Source of the DNA: Prochlorococcus sp. AG-402-O16
Lineage (GTDB): Bacteria > Cyanobacteriota > Cyanobacteriia > PCC-6307 > Cyanobiaceae
Assembly (NCBI GenBank): GCA_003216415.1
Contig: QCIY01000001.1
Span: forward strand, 1 to 64,000
Reading direction: 5' to 3'
Length of the DNA: 64,000 nucleotides
The translations under genes were made by a program, and so were the position numbers. Below the pieces are notes generated by a model. The model saw nothing but the letters and a program-made list of their open reading frames with translations, made no database searches and was not told the DNA's origin. This document shows, in pieces, positions 8,886-17,070 of the stretch (positions are counted from its first letter, which is position 1; the number at the start of each line of letters is the position of its first letter).

Positions 8886-9533
8886 TTGGATAAAGCATTA
8901 CTTATTATCATGGCAAAATGGCATGGTTTTGGAAGATGCAAAACAAGATTATCGAGAGATATAGGTAAAAGTAATTCTGCAAAAATTCAAAGTATTATGA
9001 CCAACCATACTATTTCCGTCGCCAAATCCCTCCAGAAAATTAAACCAATTGATATTTCTATAGCTATATCTGGTTTAGGTGAAAAGAATTGTAAAAGATG
9101 GTCTAAAAAATTAGGCATTAAAAAGTTTAATTTACAAGGGAAAGGCTGCTTGGGAGAAAAAATGAAAAAGCAAATACTAATCAACAAAAAATTTTGTACT
9201 CAAAAAAAGATAAAAAATATTATTTTCATTGGTACTGACCTACCAGATTTATGCCATCTAGATTTATTGAATACTATCAGAGAACTAAAACAAAATGATC
9301 TTATTTTAGGGCCATCAAATGATGGTGGTTATTGGCTAATTGGTTTATCAGAAAAAATAATATCTAAAAATCTATACTTACCTTTTATTAATATTAAGTG
9401 GAGTAAAGAAGATGTTCTTCAAAATACAATTGATAATTTCGCCTCTACAAAATTAAAATATAAGTTTTTAGATAAAAAAATCGATATAGACACAATAATT
9501 GATATTGAAAATAGGGAGTATCAACTTGTTTAA
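8886..9533 (+). CDS. TIGR04282-type nucleotidyl/glycosyltransferase-like protein (DUF2064)
   Basis: A 215-residue GT-A fold protein. The N-terminus IMAKWHGFGRCKTRLSRDIG carries the sugar-nucleotide binding Gly/Lys-Arg pattern, and the acidic centre reads FIGTDLPDL followed by GPSNDGGYWLIGL, hallmarks of the TIGR04282/DUF2064 group (named as rSAM/selenodomain- or arsenosugar-associated transferase 1). It is followed by its usual partner, the TIGR04283-type gene, with an 8-bp overlap. No arsM or radical-SAM arsenic gene is visible here, so an arsenosugar role is unproven. The substrate is unknown. Confidence 0.78.
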   Translation: MDKALLIIMAKWHGFGRCKTRLSRDIGKSNSAKIQSIMTNHTISVAKSLQKIKPIDISIAISGLGEKNCKRWSKKLGIKKFNLQGKGCLGEKMKKQILINKKFCTQKKIKNIIFIGTDLPDLCHLDLLNTIRELKQNDLILGPSNDGGYWLIGLSEKIISKNLYLPFINIKWSKEDVLQNTIDNFASTKLKYKFLDKKIDIDTIIDIENREYQLV

Positions 9534-10206
9534 AATCTCAATTATCATTCCCACTATCAATGAAGCAAATAATTTGCCATTTCTACTTTCAGACTTATCG
9601 ACAATTCAGAAAGAGGGCGAAATTCTTGTTGTTGACTGTGGTAGTGAAGATAAAACTATCGATATAGCTAATATTTATGGAGCGAAAGTATATAAATCCA
9701 AAGAAAAAAATCGAGGATTACAATTAGATATGGGCGCTAAAAATTCTAAAGGAGAATGGCTCGTATTTTTACATGCTGACACTAGATTAAGTCATGATTG
9801 GCATAGAAAAATAAAATCAATTTTGAATGGAGATAAAAATTTTATTTACTATTTTCAATTTAAAATTAATGACAAAAAAATAATTTACAGAGTCCTTGAG
9901 ATTCTTGTAAATTTTAGAAGTAAATATTTTAAACAACCATATGGAGACCAAGGTTTAATAATTCATAAATCTATCTATCTTAAGAATCATGGGTTTAGAA
10001 AGATTCCTTTAATGGAAGACGTAGATTTTTTGAGTAGATTAAAAAATAAAAAAGGTTTAAAGCAAATAAATTCACCTATTTTTACAAGTTCAAGAAAATG
10101 GGAAAGAACTAATATTTTTCTCCAAGCACTTAAGAATTGGAACTTTAGACGAAGATGGTTAAAAGGCGAATCAACAAAATCTATATATTCTGACTACTAC
10201 AAATAG
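9526..10206 (+). CDS. TIGR04283-type glycosyltransferase family 2
   Basis: A small family 2 glycosyltransferase of about 226 residues. The N-terminus FKISIIIPTINEANNL is typical, the nucleotide-sugar site reads VVDCGSEDKTIDIA, and the DXD-like metal site is LHADTRL near residue 85. PYGDQGLI and LMEDVDFL complete the TIGR04283 pattern. I prefer the TTG at 9526 because GGGAG lies seven bases upstream and the domain begins immediately. A longer TTG start at 9499 is possible. It overlaps the upstream gene by 8 bp, implying translational coupling. Confidence 0.8.
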   Translation: MFKISIIIPTINEANNLPFLLSDLSTIQKEGEILVVDCGSEDKTIDIANIYGAKVYKSKEKNRGLQLDMGAKNSKGEWLVFLHADTRLSHDWHRKIKSILNGDKNFIYYFQFKINDKKIIYRVLEILVNFRSKYFKQPYGDQGLIIHKSIYLKNHGFRKIPLMEDVDFLSRLKNKKGLKQINSPIFTSSRKWERTNIFLQALKNWNFRRRWLKGESTKSIYSDYYK

Positions 10207-10209
10207 TAA

Positions 10210-10740
10210 TTAATTTGCATACCAAAAAGCGCATTTAGATCCTCTTGGTTCTAATGACCAACCTTGTCGTTTGTAGAATGAAACCACTTCCGCATCTGCA
10301 AAAAGAGTGACTTTTGAGATCCCAATATTTTTTAATTCTTTGAGGATATATTTCATTAACTCTTTGCCCAATCCTAGTCCTTGATAAACAGGATTAACAG
10401 CCACATCCCATACTGTTGCTTCAAGAATCCCATCGCCGGTGCATCTTGCAAAACCTACTAGCCTGGGGAATTTATTATCATGACGCCATAAACCAACCAC
10501 CAAAATACTAAAATCCAGAGCTCTTTTAACTCTCCTTATTGGTCGTCTACTCCAACCAACAGTTTGCAAAAGTTGATCTAGCTCTATTAGATCTAATTCT
10601 TTACTTTTACTACATACAAAAATTTCTTTTTTACTTTTTTGAGTGAATTCATAAGAATTTAAACCATAGATATCAATAAGTTCATCTCTCGATATACTGT
10701 TCGATTTTTTTATATATGAAACTTGGTTTCTAAAAATCAT
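10210..10740 (-). CDS. GNAT-family N-acetyltransferase
   Basis: A 176-residue acetyl-CoA-dependent acyltransferase. The C-terminal two-thirds hold the GNAT core: ATVWDVAVNPVYQG, the acetyl-CoA pyrophosphate loop QGLGLGKELM (about residues 119-128), VTLFADAE and FYKRQGW. The pattern resembles the plastid/cyanobacterial GNAT branch that includes NSI/SNAT-like protein acetyltransferases. The first 50 residues are variable. It overlaps the stop of the upstream ABC-exporter gene by one base, so the two are probably co-transcribed, though a functional link is not obvious. The substrate is unknown. Confidence 0.8.
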   Translation of the reverse strand: MIFRNQVSYIKKSNSISRDELIDIYGLNSYEFTQKSKKEIFVCSKSKELDLIELDQLLQTVGWSRRPIRRVKRALDFSILVVGLWRHDNKFPRLVGFARCTGDGILEATVWDVAVNPVYQGLGLGKELMKYILKELKNIGISKVTLFADAEVVSFYKRQGWSLEPRGSKCAFWYAN

Positions 10741-12536
10741 TAAAAATTCACAAATCCTTTTTGTTGAAGTTCAGAGAGCTGGAAATATAAACCCTTTTTC
10801 ATTCTCAACTCACTATGTGTCCCCTGTTCAACTAATGATCCCCCTTTTAAAACTAAAATCTTATCCGAACTTTCGATAGTTGCTAGTCTGTGGGCTATAA
10901 CTAATGCTGTTCTCTTTGTAAGAATTCTTTCAAGATCTTTCTGCAAAGTTGCTTCTGTAGAGGGATCCATAAACGCAGTGGCTTCATCCATTATCAAAAC
11001 AACAGGATTTCTAATAGCCACTCGAGCAACCGAAAGAAGTTGTCTCTCTCCAGAAGAGAGATTCCCCCCTCTTGCTCTCAAAGAAGTCTTCAATCCTTCT
11101 GGTAACTTTTTTAACAAATTATTTAATCCTAATTCATTACAAAGATTTTCTAATTCAAGATTGTCTATATTCGCACTAAGTTTCAAATTATCTGCAACAT
11201 TTCCACTAAAGATAAAGGTATCTTGTAAAACTACTCCTAACATATTTCTAAGTGTTGCGATAGGAATATCTTTTATATTTATACCATCTATTAAAATTTG
11301 TCCTGATTGAGGTTCATACAATCTACATAACAATCTAATTATGGTAGTTTTACCTGAACCAGTAGGTCCTACAAAAGCTACATGCTCTCCGGGATTAATA
11401 AGAAAAGATAAATCGTCAAGAATTTTTTCGCCTTCATTGTAGGAGAAATTTACATTTTTGAATTCAATTTTACCCTTAAATTTATTATTTGTATTTTGGG
11501 CATCTTCTGAAAAATGCTTTGCAGAGATAGAGTCTTTAATATGAATTTCTTCATCCAATAATTCATTTATTCTCTCAACAGCTGTAAGACCTCCTTGAAT
11601 CTGAGTAAATCTTTCTGCAAGCTGTCGTAATGGTTCAAAAAGTCTTTGGGAATACAAAATAAAAGTTGTTAATGTTCCTAAACCAATATTCCCAGAGGTA
11701 ACAAAATATCCTCCAACTGCTAAAACCAGGGAAACTGCTGCAAGGGAAATCCACTCTATAAATGCGGAAATGCTACTGTCATAAAATATTGTTCCATTTA
11801 CTGCTTTCTTATAAGCGACTCCAGTATCAGAAAATTTCTTGCTATTAAAACCCTCTCTTCTGAACATCTGAACGACTTCTAAACCTTGAAGATTCTCTTG
11901 AAAATCAGAATTAAGTTGAGATAACTCCTCTCTTACTTGATAATTGGCCCTTCGATAACGTTTCTGAAGCCAAATAATGAAATATGATACTGGGATTTGA
12001 GTTAAGAGCAATAAAATGGCAAGTCCTCGATCAATTGAAAGCATTGTCAATGAAATTACTATAAGGCTGACAAAGTCAGCAATAACTCCAACTGCACCAC
12101 TACCAAAAACCTCGGCTAAAGCATCGACATCATTGGTTAATCTCGTTAATAATTTTCCAACAGGCATTTTATCGTGATACTTGAGAGATAAAGATATTGA
12201 ATGATCAAAAAGTTCTCTTCTTATCCTTGCAGTTAATCTTTGCCCAACCGCTTGGATATTGTAAGTTTGGTATCCTTGCAACACCAACCTAGATAGAACA
12301 GTTATTAATAAGGTTAAAATTATTGCATTTATTGACTGCCCAAAGAAAGTTTTACTTAACCAGACATCTGTACTCTCGTTTTTAAGGATAGTAATTGCTT
12401 GTCCTACTAATAGTGGTTGGATAGCTCCAGAGAAAGACACAGGTAACAAAACTATTAGGATGAAATAGATTGTTTTTTTATCTTTAGTTAAATATTTACC
12501 TAACTTTTTAATCCTTTTAAAATCATTAAAAAACAT
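10740..12536 (-). CDS. ABC-type exporter, fused membrane and ATPase domains
   Basis: A 598-residue half-transporter of the MsbA/multidrug exporter type, expected to dimerise in the plasma membrane. Residues 20-320 form the six-helix membrane domain. The ATPase domain has P-loop GPTGSGKT (390-397), signature LSSGERQ (493-499), Walker B VVLIMDEA (512-519) and the His switch in IAHRLATI. Substrates could be lipid A-like lipids, peptides or drugs; sequence alone does not decide. It is followed at a one-base overlap by the GNAT gene and lies 12 bp after hisG on the same strand. Confidence 0.9.
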   Translation of the reverse strand: MFFNDFKRIKKLGKYLTKDKKTIYFILIVLLPVSFSGAIQPLLVGQAITILKNESTDVWLSKTFFGQSINAIILTLLITVLSRLVLQGYQTYNIQAVGQRLTARIRRELFDHSISLSLKYHDKMPVGKLLTRLTNDVDALAEVFGSGAVGVIADFVSLIVISLTMLSIDRGLAILLLLTQIPVSYFIIWLQKRYRRANYQVREELSQLNSDFQENLQGLEVVQMFRREGFNSKKFSDTGVAYKKAVNGTIFYDSSISAFIEWISLAAVSLVLAVGGYFVTSGNIGLGTLTTFILYSQRLFEPLRQLAERFTQIQGGLTAVERINELLDEEIHIKDSISAKHFSEDAQNTNNKFKGKIEFKNVNFSYNEGEKILDDLSFLINPGEHVAFVGPTGSGKTTIIRLLCRLYEPQSGQILIDGINIKDIPIATLRNMLGVVLQDTFIFSGNVADNLKLSANIDNLELENLCNELGLNNLLKKLPEGLKTSLRARGGNLSSGERQLLSVARVAIRNPVVLIMDEATAFMDPSTEATLQKDLERILTKRTALVIAHRLATIESSDKILVLKGGSLVEQGTHSELRMKKGLYFQLSELQQKGFVNF

Positions 12537-12548
12537 TTAGCTAATCAT

Positions 12549-13187
12549 CTATAAAGCATTTGTTGATTCTATTGATAAAATTGTATCTCTGAGATGATTA
12601 TGATCTAACCTCATAGATAAAGGATTGCCAATTAGTCTTGCAGTCGAGTAATAAAGATCATCTATTTTAATTAAACCATTCTCTTTAAGAGTCTTTCCAG
12701 TTGCAACCAAATCAACAATTGCCTCTGCCATACCCGTAATAGGACCAAGCTCGACTGATCCTGTCAAATGGACTATTTCTACAGGTATATTTAATGCATC
12801 AAAATAAGATCTTGCTGTTTTTGTAAATTTACTTGCTACTTTACAATTAGCAGGCAGATCAGTTGGTTTTGAATAATTGCTATTTTTCTTAACCGCCAAT
12901 GACATATGACACCCTCCAAATCCCAAATCGAGTAAATTTGCGACTTTTAAGTCAGATTCTTTTAAAACATCATATCCAACGATACCTAGATCAGCCTGGC
13001 CGTAACTTACATAAACAGGAACATCTCCATTTCTTACCAATAAAGCTTTAGCCCGTTTGCAGTTTGATTCAAAGGTTAATGATCTATTATTTTCCTCCAA
13101 AGCATTAGAGAAATCTAACCCAACTCTTTTAAAAATTGAAATTGAATCTTCTAACAGAGCTCCTTTTGGTAAAGCTATAGTGAACAT
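12549..13187 (-). CDS. hisG: ATP phosphoribosyltransferase, short form
   Basis: This enzyme catalyses the first step of histidine synthesis, joining ATP and PRPP. At 212 residues it is the short form, which lacks the C-terminal regulatory domain and needs the HisZ subunit; hisZ is not in this window. The N-terminus [10 protein letters not shown], the middle [10 protein letters not shown], and the PRPP loop in [21 protein letters not shown] fit the family. It is divergent from the gloB-like gene with only about 40 bp between starts, so the promoters must overlap or lie inside coding sequence. Confidence 0.93.
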   Translation of the reverse strand: MFTIALPKGALLEDSISIFKRVGLDFSNALEENNRSLTFESNCKRAKALLVRNGDVPVYVSYGQADLGIVGYDVLKESDLKVANLLDLGFGGCHMSLAVKKNSNYSKPTDLPANCKVASKFTKTARSYFDALNIPVEIVHLTGSVELGPITGMAEAIVDLVATGKTLKENGLIKIDDLYYSTARLIGNPLSMRLDHNHLRDTILSIESTNAL

Positions 13188-13227
13188 AGATCAATTTCTT
13201 TTAACCATTTTTCATTCTAAGTTAATA

Positions 13228-13968
13228 ATGGAATTTAATAAAGCTCGAAATATAATAGGACTTAGAGTTTTAAGTGATAATGTCATTTGGCTATGGGAAA
13301 AAGATAACTCAGTAGTAGTTGTTGATCCAGCTCTGCATGAACCAGTTATTAGATATATAGATGAAAACAATTTTTACTTAAAAGCTATTTTACAAACTCA
13401 TCATCATTCAGATCATATTGGGGGAACTAAATATCTTATTGAAAGATACCCAAATGTTAAGGTGATTGCTTCTTCCAAAGAAAAAAAACGAATACCTTTT
13501 CAAAATATATCTGTAGAGGATGGAGAAACTTTTAATCTTTTAGGTGAAGAAGTAAAAATAATCGAAGTATTAGGACATACAAACTCACATATAGCCTTCT
13601 ATTTGAACGGGAAAAATCCTATTCTTTTTATTGGTGACACATTATTTTCAGGAGGGTGTGGAAGAATATTTGAAGGAACTTATCAACAAATGTATTCTTC
13701 TCTAGAAAGAATAAAATCACTGCCAAAAAATACACTCATATATTGTGCGCATGAATACACTAAGGCAAATTTACTTTGGGCATTAAATATCAAGCCTAGA
13801 GATCAAGATATAAAAAATAAATTTTTGGAAGTAGAAAAAAAACTTTCTCTTAATGAATTGACAATTCCATTTTTACTAGATGAAGAAATGAAAATAAACC
13901 TTTTCTTAAGAGCAAAAAATTTAGAAGAATTTAGTTTTTTAAGAGCAAATAAAGATTTATGGGTTTAA
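13228..13968 (+). CDS. gloB: Hydroxyacylglutathione hydrolase (glyoxalase II)-like
   Basis: A metallo-beta-lactamase-fold hydrolase, 246 residues from the ATG at 13228. The dinuclear metal motif THHHSDH is at residues 57-63, followed by metal ligands in LGHTNSH and [13 protein letters not shown], and the C-terminal [10 protein letters not shown] is characteristic of glyoxalase II. It would hydrolyse S-lactoylglutathione in methylglyoxal detoxification. The open frame extends upstream into hisG to 13057, but the added segment is hisG antisense and is not supported. It is followed by the RidA gene. Confidence 0.9.
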   Translation: MEFNKARNIIGLRVLSDNVIWLWEKDNSVVVVDPALHEPVIRYIDENNFYLKAILQTHHHSDHIGGTKYLIERYPNVKVIASSKEKKRIPFQNISVEDGETFNLLGEEVKIIEVLGHTNSHIAFYLNGKNPILFIGDTLFSGGCGRIFEGTYQQMYSSLERIKSLPKNTLIYCAHEYTKANLLWALNIKPRDQDIKNKFLEVEKKLSLNELTIPFLLDEEMKINLFLRAKNLEEFSFLRANKDLWV

Positions 13969-13992
13969 ATAGATAGATAATGGCTTAAACAA

Positions 13993-14385
13993 ATGTCCCC
14001 AAAGCAAGTAATTAAAACATCAAATGCTCCAGATCCTGTCGGACCTTACAATCAAGCAATAAAGGCTGGGGATTTTATTTATTGTTCTGGTCAAATTGCT
14101 ATAGACCCAGCTTTAAATGAAATAACATGCTTGGGTGATATAGAAAAGGAAACTATTCAAGTTTTGAAGAATCTCGAAGCAGTTCTTAAAGCTGGTGGAG
14201 CAAAAATAGATGATGTAATAAAAACAACTATTTACTTAACCGACCTAAGTAATTTTCAAATTGTCAATAAAATTTATAGCGATTTTTTCAATGTAGAGGA
14301 TCCTCCAGCAAGGGCCTGCGTGGAAGTTTCATCTCTACCTAAAGGAGTTTTAGTTGAGATAGATTGCGTTGCATTTGTAGATTAA
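13993..14385 (+). CDS. ridA: RidA family reactive imine deaminase
   Basis: A 130-residue YjgF/YER057c/UK114 protein. It hydrolyses reactive enamine/imine intermediates, such as those from PLP-dependent threonine dehydratase, and assembles as a trimer. The family signatures PVGPYNQAIKAGDFIYCSGQI, the catalytic arginine in PPARACVEVSSLPKG and the C-terminal VEIDCVA are all present. It lies 24 bp after gloB on the same strand, so both may belong to a metabolite-damage-control unit. Confidence 0.93.
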   Translation: MSPKQVIKTSNAPDPVGPYNQAIKAGDFIYCSGQIAIDPALNEITCLGDIEKETIQVLKNLEAVLKAGGAKIDDVIKTTIYLTDLSNFQIVNKIYSDFFNVEDPPARACVEVSSLPKGVLVEIDCVAFVD

Positions 14386-14470
14386 TTTCTAATTATTGAG
14401 AAATTTGAAATATGTTCCAAACCTGCACCATTTTTGTATAGATTATTAATTGATTATTCCTCTTTAGTCT

Positions 14471-14698
14471 ATGACAGCAGCAAAGCTCAATATAGATGAA
14501 TTAGAAGCAGGATATCCTTTATTTTGTAAAGCTTTGAGACTATTAATTTTAAAAGGCAACTCAGTTAAAGATATAGAAAAGACAGTATGCTGGGGGCATC
14601 TTGAGACTCTAAATAGATGCCTACCTGGAAGATATAAAGCTCCCACATATTTAATGGCTTTAATCAAAAGAGATATTGCTAAGCCCAATAATTATTGA
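14471..14698 (+). CDS. Small conserved protein, DUF3136-like
   Basis: 75 residues with the compact conserved pattern IDELEAGYPLFCKALRLL, then CWGHLETLNRCLPGRYK. I recall this type as DUF3136, restricted to marine picocyanobacteria; function unknown. No membrane segment or signal peptide is visible, and two Cys plus the CWGH segment are notable. It converges on the acRAF gene at the end of the carboxysome operon, leaving a 5-bp gap. A large antisense frame on the other strand (14464-14688) is a shadow. Confidence 0.7.
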   Translation: MTAAKLNIDELEAGYPLFCKALRLLILKGNSVKDIEKTVCWGHLETLNRCLPGRYKAPTYLMALIKRDIAKPNNY

Positions 14699-14703
14699 AA
14701 GTA

Positions 14704-14943
14704 TTAATCTTCTAAATAAAATTTATCTATATCTTTTGAAAAGTCTTTTTCCTTACTAGATATTTCTTTACTATCTAAAAATACTGAAAGACTAACAAAA
14801 TTTTTACCAAAACTAATATTTGGAAAGATATCTTTTTCTTTACATAATTTCTCAACTTTACCCATGAATTTACTTATTTTTGAGTATTCCTCAAATTCAA
14901 ATCTTTTTTCAATTCTTAAAGGTGATTCTCTTTTATTCCACAT
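14704..14943 (-). CDS. acRAF: pterin dehydratase-like Rubisco assembly factor
   Basis: A 79-residue protein with the fold pattern of pterin-4a-carbinolamine dehydratase (EFEEYSKISKFMGKVEKLCKE, then ISFGKNFVSLSVFLD) but without the usual catalytic His cluster. A degenerate homologue at the end of alpha-carboxysome operons is known as acRAF, a form IA Rubisco assembly factor. The position immediately after csoS4B supports that reading. It has a separate candidate promoter (TATAGT), so it may be expressed independently of the shell genes. Confidence comes mainly from context plus the fold pattern. Confidence 0.75.
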   Translation of the reverse strand: MWNKRESPLRIEKRFEFEEYSKISKFMGKVEKLCKEKDIFPNISFGKNFVSLSVFLDSKEISSKEKDFSKDIDKFYLED

Positions 14944-14969
14944 TAAATTCTTTTTACAGATTTAGTTAC

Positions 14970-14998
14970 ACTATACAGTCAAAAAGTTTCTCAATAAA
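14970..14998 (-). promoter_or_regulatory. Candidate promoter of acRAF
   Basis: On the minus strand TATAGT (14970-14975) lies 17 bases after TTTATT (14993-14998), about 27 bases before the acRAF start codon. The -10 match is good and the -35 weak. It would allow acRAF expression apart from the carboxysome operon. Confidence 0.4.
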
Positions 14999-15012
14999 TT
15001 TTTTAAAATTTT

Positions 15013-15261
15013 TTAGTCACTCTCCCAATAATCAATAATACCGCCAATTGTTAAATCGGTTTGAACTTCTGGATTAGGGCATGCAAATCTAGCAGCAGAG
15101 CCACTAGAAGTAAAAACCCAGTTACCCTCTCTAGCGCCAACAGGATCAACAGCAACTAATTTCTTACCTTTATTATTTTCTAAAATTCGTAAATTCATAT
15201 GACCTAAGCCAGCGACTCTTTGAGTACATACCATCCTTCCTAATACCTTCATAATTTCCAC
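15013..15261 (-). CDS. csoS4B: Carboxysome vertex protein CsoS4B
   Basis: An 82-residue BMC-P (EutN/CcmL) protein that forms pentamers closing the vertices of the alpha-carboxysome shell. The family core is clear: VCTQRVAGLGHMNLRILE, LVAVDPVGAREGNWVFTSSGSAAR and TDLTIGGIIDYWE. The start is probably GTG at 15261, nine bases after a strong GGAGG; an ATG three codons later is too far from that site. It is the paralogue of the adjacent csoS4A. Confidence 0.93.
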   Translation of the reverse strand: MEIMKVLGRMVCTQRVAGLGHMNLRILENNKGKKLVAVDPVGAREGNWVFTSSGSAARFACPNPEVQTDLTIGGIIDYWESD

Positions 15262-15279
15262 AATTTCTGTCCTCCTTTT

Positions 15280-15531
15280 TTATGACTTGTCAGGATCCCA
15301 ATGATCAATTATTCCAACAATCGTTAAATCACTTGGATAAGATTTGCTTCCCGCTGCCTCTCTAGCAGCAGAACTTCCAACACAAATAACCCAATCTCCT
15401 GGCTTACAGCCAACAGCGTCAACTGCAACTTTATTAGAAGAACCATCTAATACAACCTGTAGATGTTTATGTTCAAAACCAGGAATCCTGTTGGTTGATA
15501 CAAGTGGTTTTACAACCTTACAAATTAACAT
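15280..15531 (-). CDS. csoS4A: Carboxysome vertex protein CsoS4A
   Basis: An 83-residue BMC-P pentamer protein of the alpha-carboxysome shell. It shares with CsoS4B the pattern PLVSTNRIPGFEHKHLQVVLD, VAVDAVGCKPGDWVICVGSSAAREA and DLTIVGIIDHWD. Its ribosome site GGAGG lies inside the end of csoSCA, and the ATG follows the csoSCA stop by two bases, indicating translational coupling. CsoS4A and CsoS4B are minor components, one pentamer per vertex, which suits a distal operon position. Confidence 0.93.
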   Translation of the reverse strand: MLICKVVKPLVSTNRIPGFEHKHLQVVLDGSSNKVAVDAVGCKPGDWVICVGSSAAREAAGSKSYPSDLTIVGIIDHWDPDKS

Positions 15532-15533
15532 AA

Positions 15534-17063
15534 CTAGTGAGCCTCCTCTGTTTTTTTATCTAAAGACATTCCAATAATTTGGGCGGAATGAATGTTGTCC
15601 CTATCTCTAATAGTAGAACAAGTATGTAACAAACCTTGATCAACTAAATTTTTATATCTAATAGATATCGCATTATTAACTCTTTCACAATCTTTTATTG
15701 CCCTCTCTTTTGCGCCTGGTACTTTGCCAGAGTAATCAAATCTTATTACTACTGGAATAGGTAGATCTTGAGAAACATTTAGTCCAGTAAAAATCTTCAC
15801 TCCTACATCTAAATCAGGCGCCCCTTCTTCGACGGTATCTAAATGAGAAAAATAAGTTAAATTTCTGAGATGTACTTCTTTGAAACCTATACCAACTCCA
15901 ATAAACCTCTCTGCATGACCGATATCTTTATAAGAACCATTATAAAAATTCCTAACATAATCAATTTGAGAAACATTATTCACAATTAATTTATAGATAA
16001 ATTTCTCTATTCCATGTAGTTTATTTTTTGAAGATTGCTTAGAAATTGTCTGGCAAATTTCTCTTTCTGCGTCCTCTTCTGAAAAGTTTATTGTTGAATT
16101 ATAAATTTCTAAAGTAGAAATAGTTTTTTCTAAATCTATACCGCCATCACTCGTTGACAAATGTATTTTTAATGAATCAGTGTCTGTATCGAGTCCAATT
16201 AACATTAAATCCACAGAAGCTCCGCAACAAAAACTATTCTCTACTGCTTCTTTGAAAGCATATAGTTTATTTCTACCTTCTTCTGCAGCTAACTCGTCAT
16301 TACTCCCATGAGCTGCGCAACCCTGATGCAAAGGATCTACAGAACTAAAATGATAAGTTACAACTTTTAAGTACCTCGTATCTTTATGAGCTTCATTCGG
16401 AATATTCTCTCTATATCTTTTATGTTCAGTTTTTACCCATCTATTTACTGTATTTTCAATATCAAAAAGTGCACCAGCGTGGGATCTTCTTCTTACTGAA
16501 CTAAAAGGTATTCTCATTACATATGCGACCGAATGAGCTAATCTTCCATCTGAACAAGGAGTTATATCAAGTAAGTGTATTCCACAATCTAAGAGAAATT
16601 TTTCAAAGTCTTCTGCACCTCTACTTCCAGAAGCGCCTTCAAGTGGATCATTGTTAAAAAAATTGTCACTAAGTTTCTCATGCTGTTTAAAAGCACACCA
16701 TGCATATAAAGCTCTCATATCAAGAGGTTTAACCCAAGATTTATCTAACACATGAAGGGGTAAGTCTATTCCCAAATTTTTTCTTGATATGGTCTGAGCT
16801 TTATTTATAAAATCTTCATGATGTTGTATTCGAGCAATTTCCTTGAGAGTTGGAACAATTTCGTCAAAATCACTTTTTATTTTGCTTTCATACCTAAATA
16901 GATTTTCATTTTGAATATTATTTGTTAATTTGTGAGACTTTCCAGAATTTCGAAAATTATTTGATTCTTTAGTTTGGATATGGATATTTTCCGTAAAAGT
17001 TTTCATTGGAGCTGTTGGCCCCAATGTGAAATTCTTGGCTTTAGCCAGTCCTCTTAAAGGCAT
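15534..17063 (-). CDS. csoSCA: Carboxysomal carbonic anhydrase CsoSCA
   Basis: A 509-residue epsilon-class (beta-like) carbonic anhydrase that turns bicarbonate into CO2 inside the carboxysome. The zinc ligands align as Cys170 (in TPCSDGRLAH), His238 (in TYHFSS) and Cys249 (in HQGCAAHGSND); Asp172 and Arg174 form the catalytic dyad. The first ~60 residues are low-complexity and disordered-looking, as expected for a Rubisco-binding N-terminal tail. The C-terminal half is the degenerate second domain. It lies between csoS2 and csoS4A, the standard alpha-carboxysome order. Confidence 0.95.
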   Translation of the reverse strand: MPLRGLAKAKNFTLGPTAPMKTFTENIHIQTKESNNFRNSGKSHKLTNNIQNENLFRYESKIKSDFDEIVPTLKEIARIQHHEDFINKAQTISRKNLGIDLPLHVLDKSWVKPLDMRALYAWCAFKQHEKLSDNFFNNDPLEGASGSRGAEDFEKFLLDCGIHLLDITPCSDGRLAHSVAYVMRIPFSSVRRRSHAGALFDIENTVNRWVKTEHKRYRENIPNEAHKDTRYLKVVTYHFSSVDPLHQGCAAHGSNDELAAEEGRNKLYAFKEAVENSFCCGASVDLMLIGLDTDTDSLKIHLSTSDGGIDLEKTISTLEIYNSTINFSEEDAEREICQTISKQSSKNKLHGIEKFIYKLIVNNVSQIDYVRNFYNGSYKDIGHAERFIGVGIGFKEVHLRNLTYFSHLDTVEEGAPDLDVGVKIFTGLNVSQDLPIPVVIRFDYSGKVPGAKERAIKDCERVNNAISIRYKNLVDQGLLHTCSTIRDRDNIHSAQIIGMSLDKKTEEAH

Positions 17064-17070
17064 TATTTAC

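Noticed and set aside
13057-13227. Upstream extension of the glyoxalase II-like gene
   Set aside because: The added residues are antisense to hisG, and ATG 13228 gives the normal family N-terminus.
14464-14688. Minus-strand frame opposite the DUF3136-like gene
   Set aside because: The plus-strand protein has the conserved pattern; the antisense frame does not.
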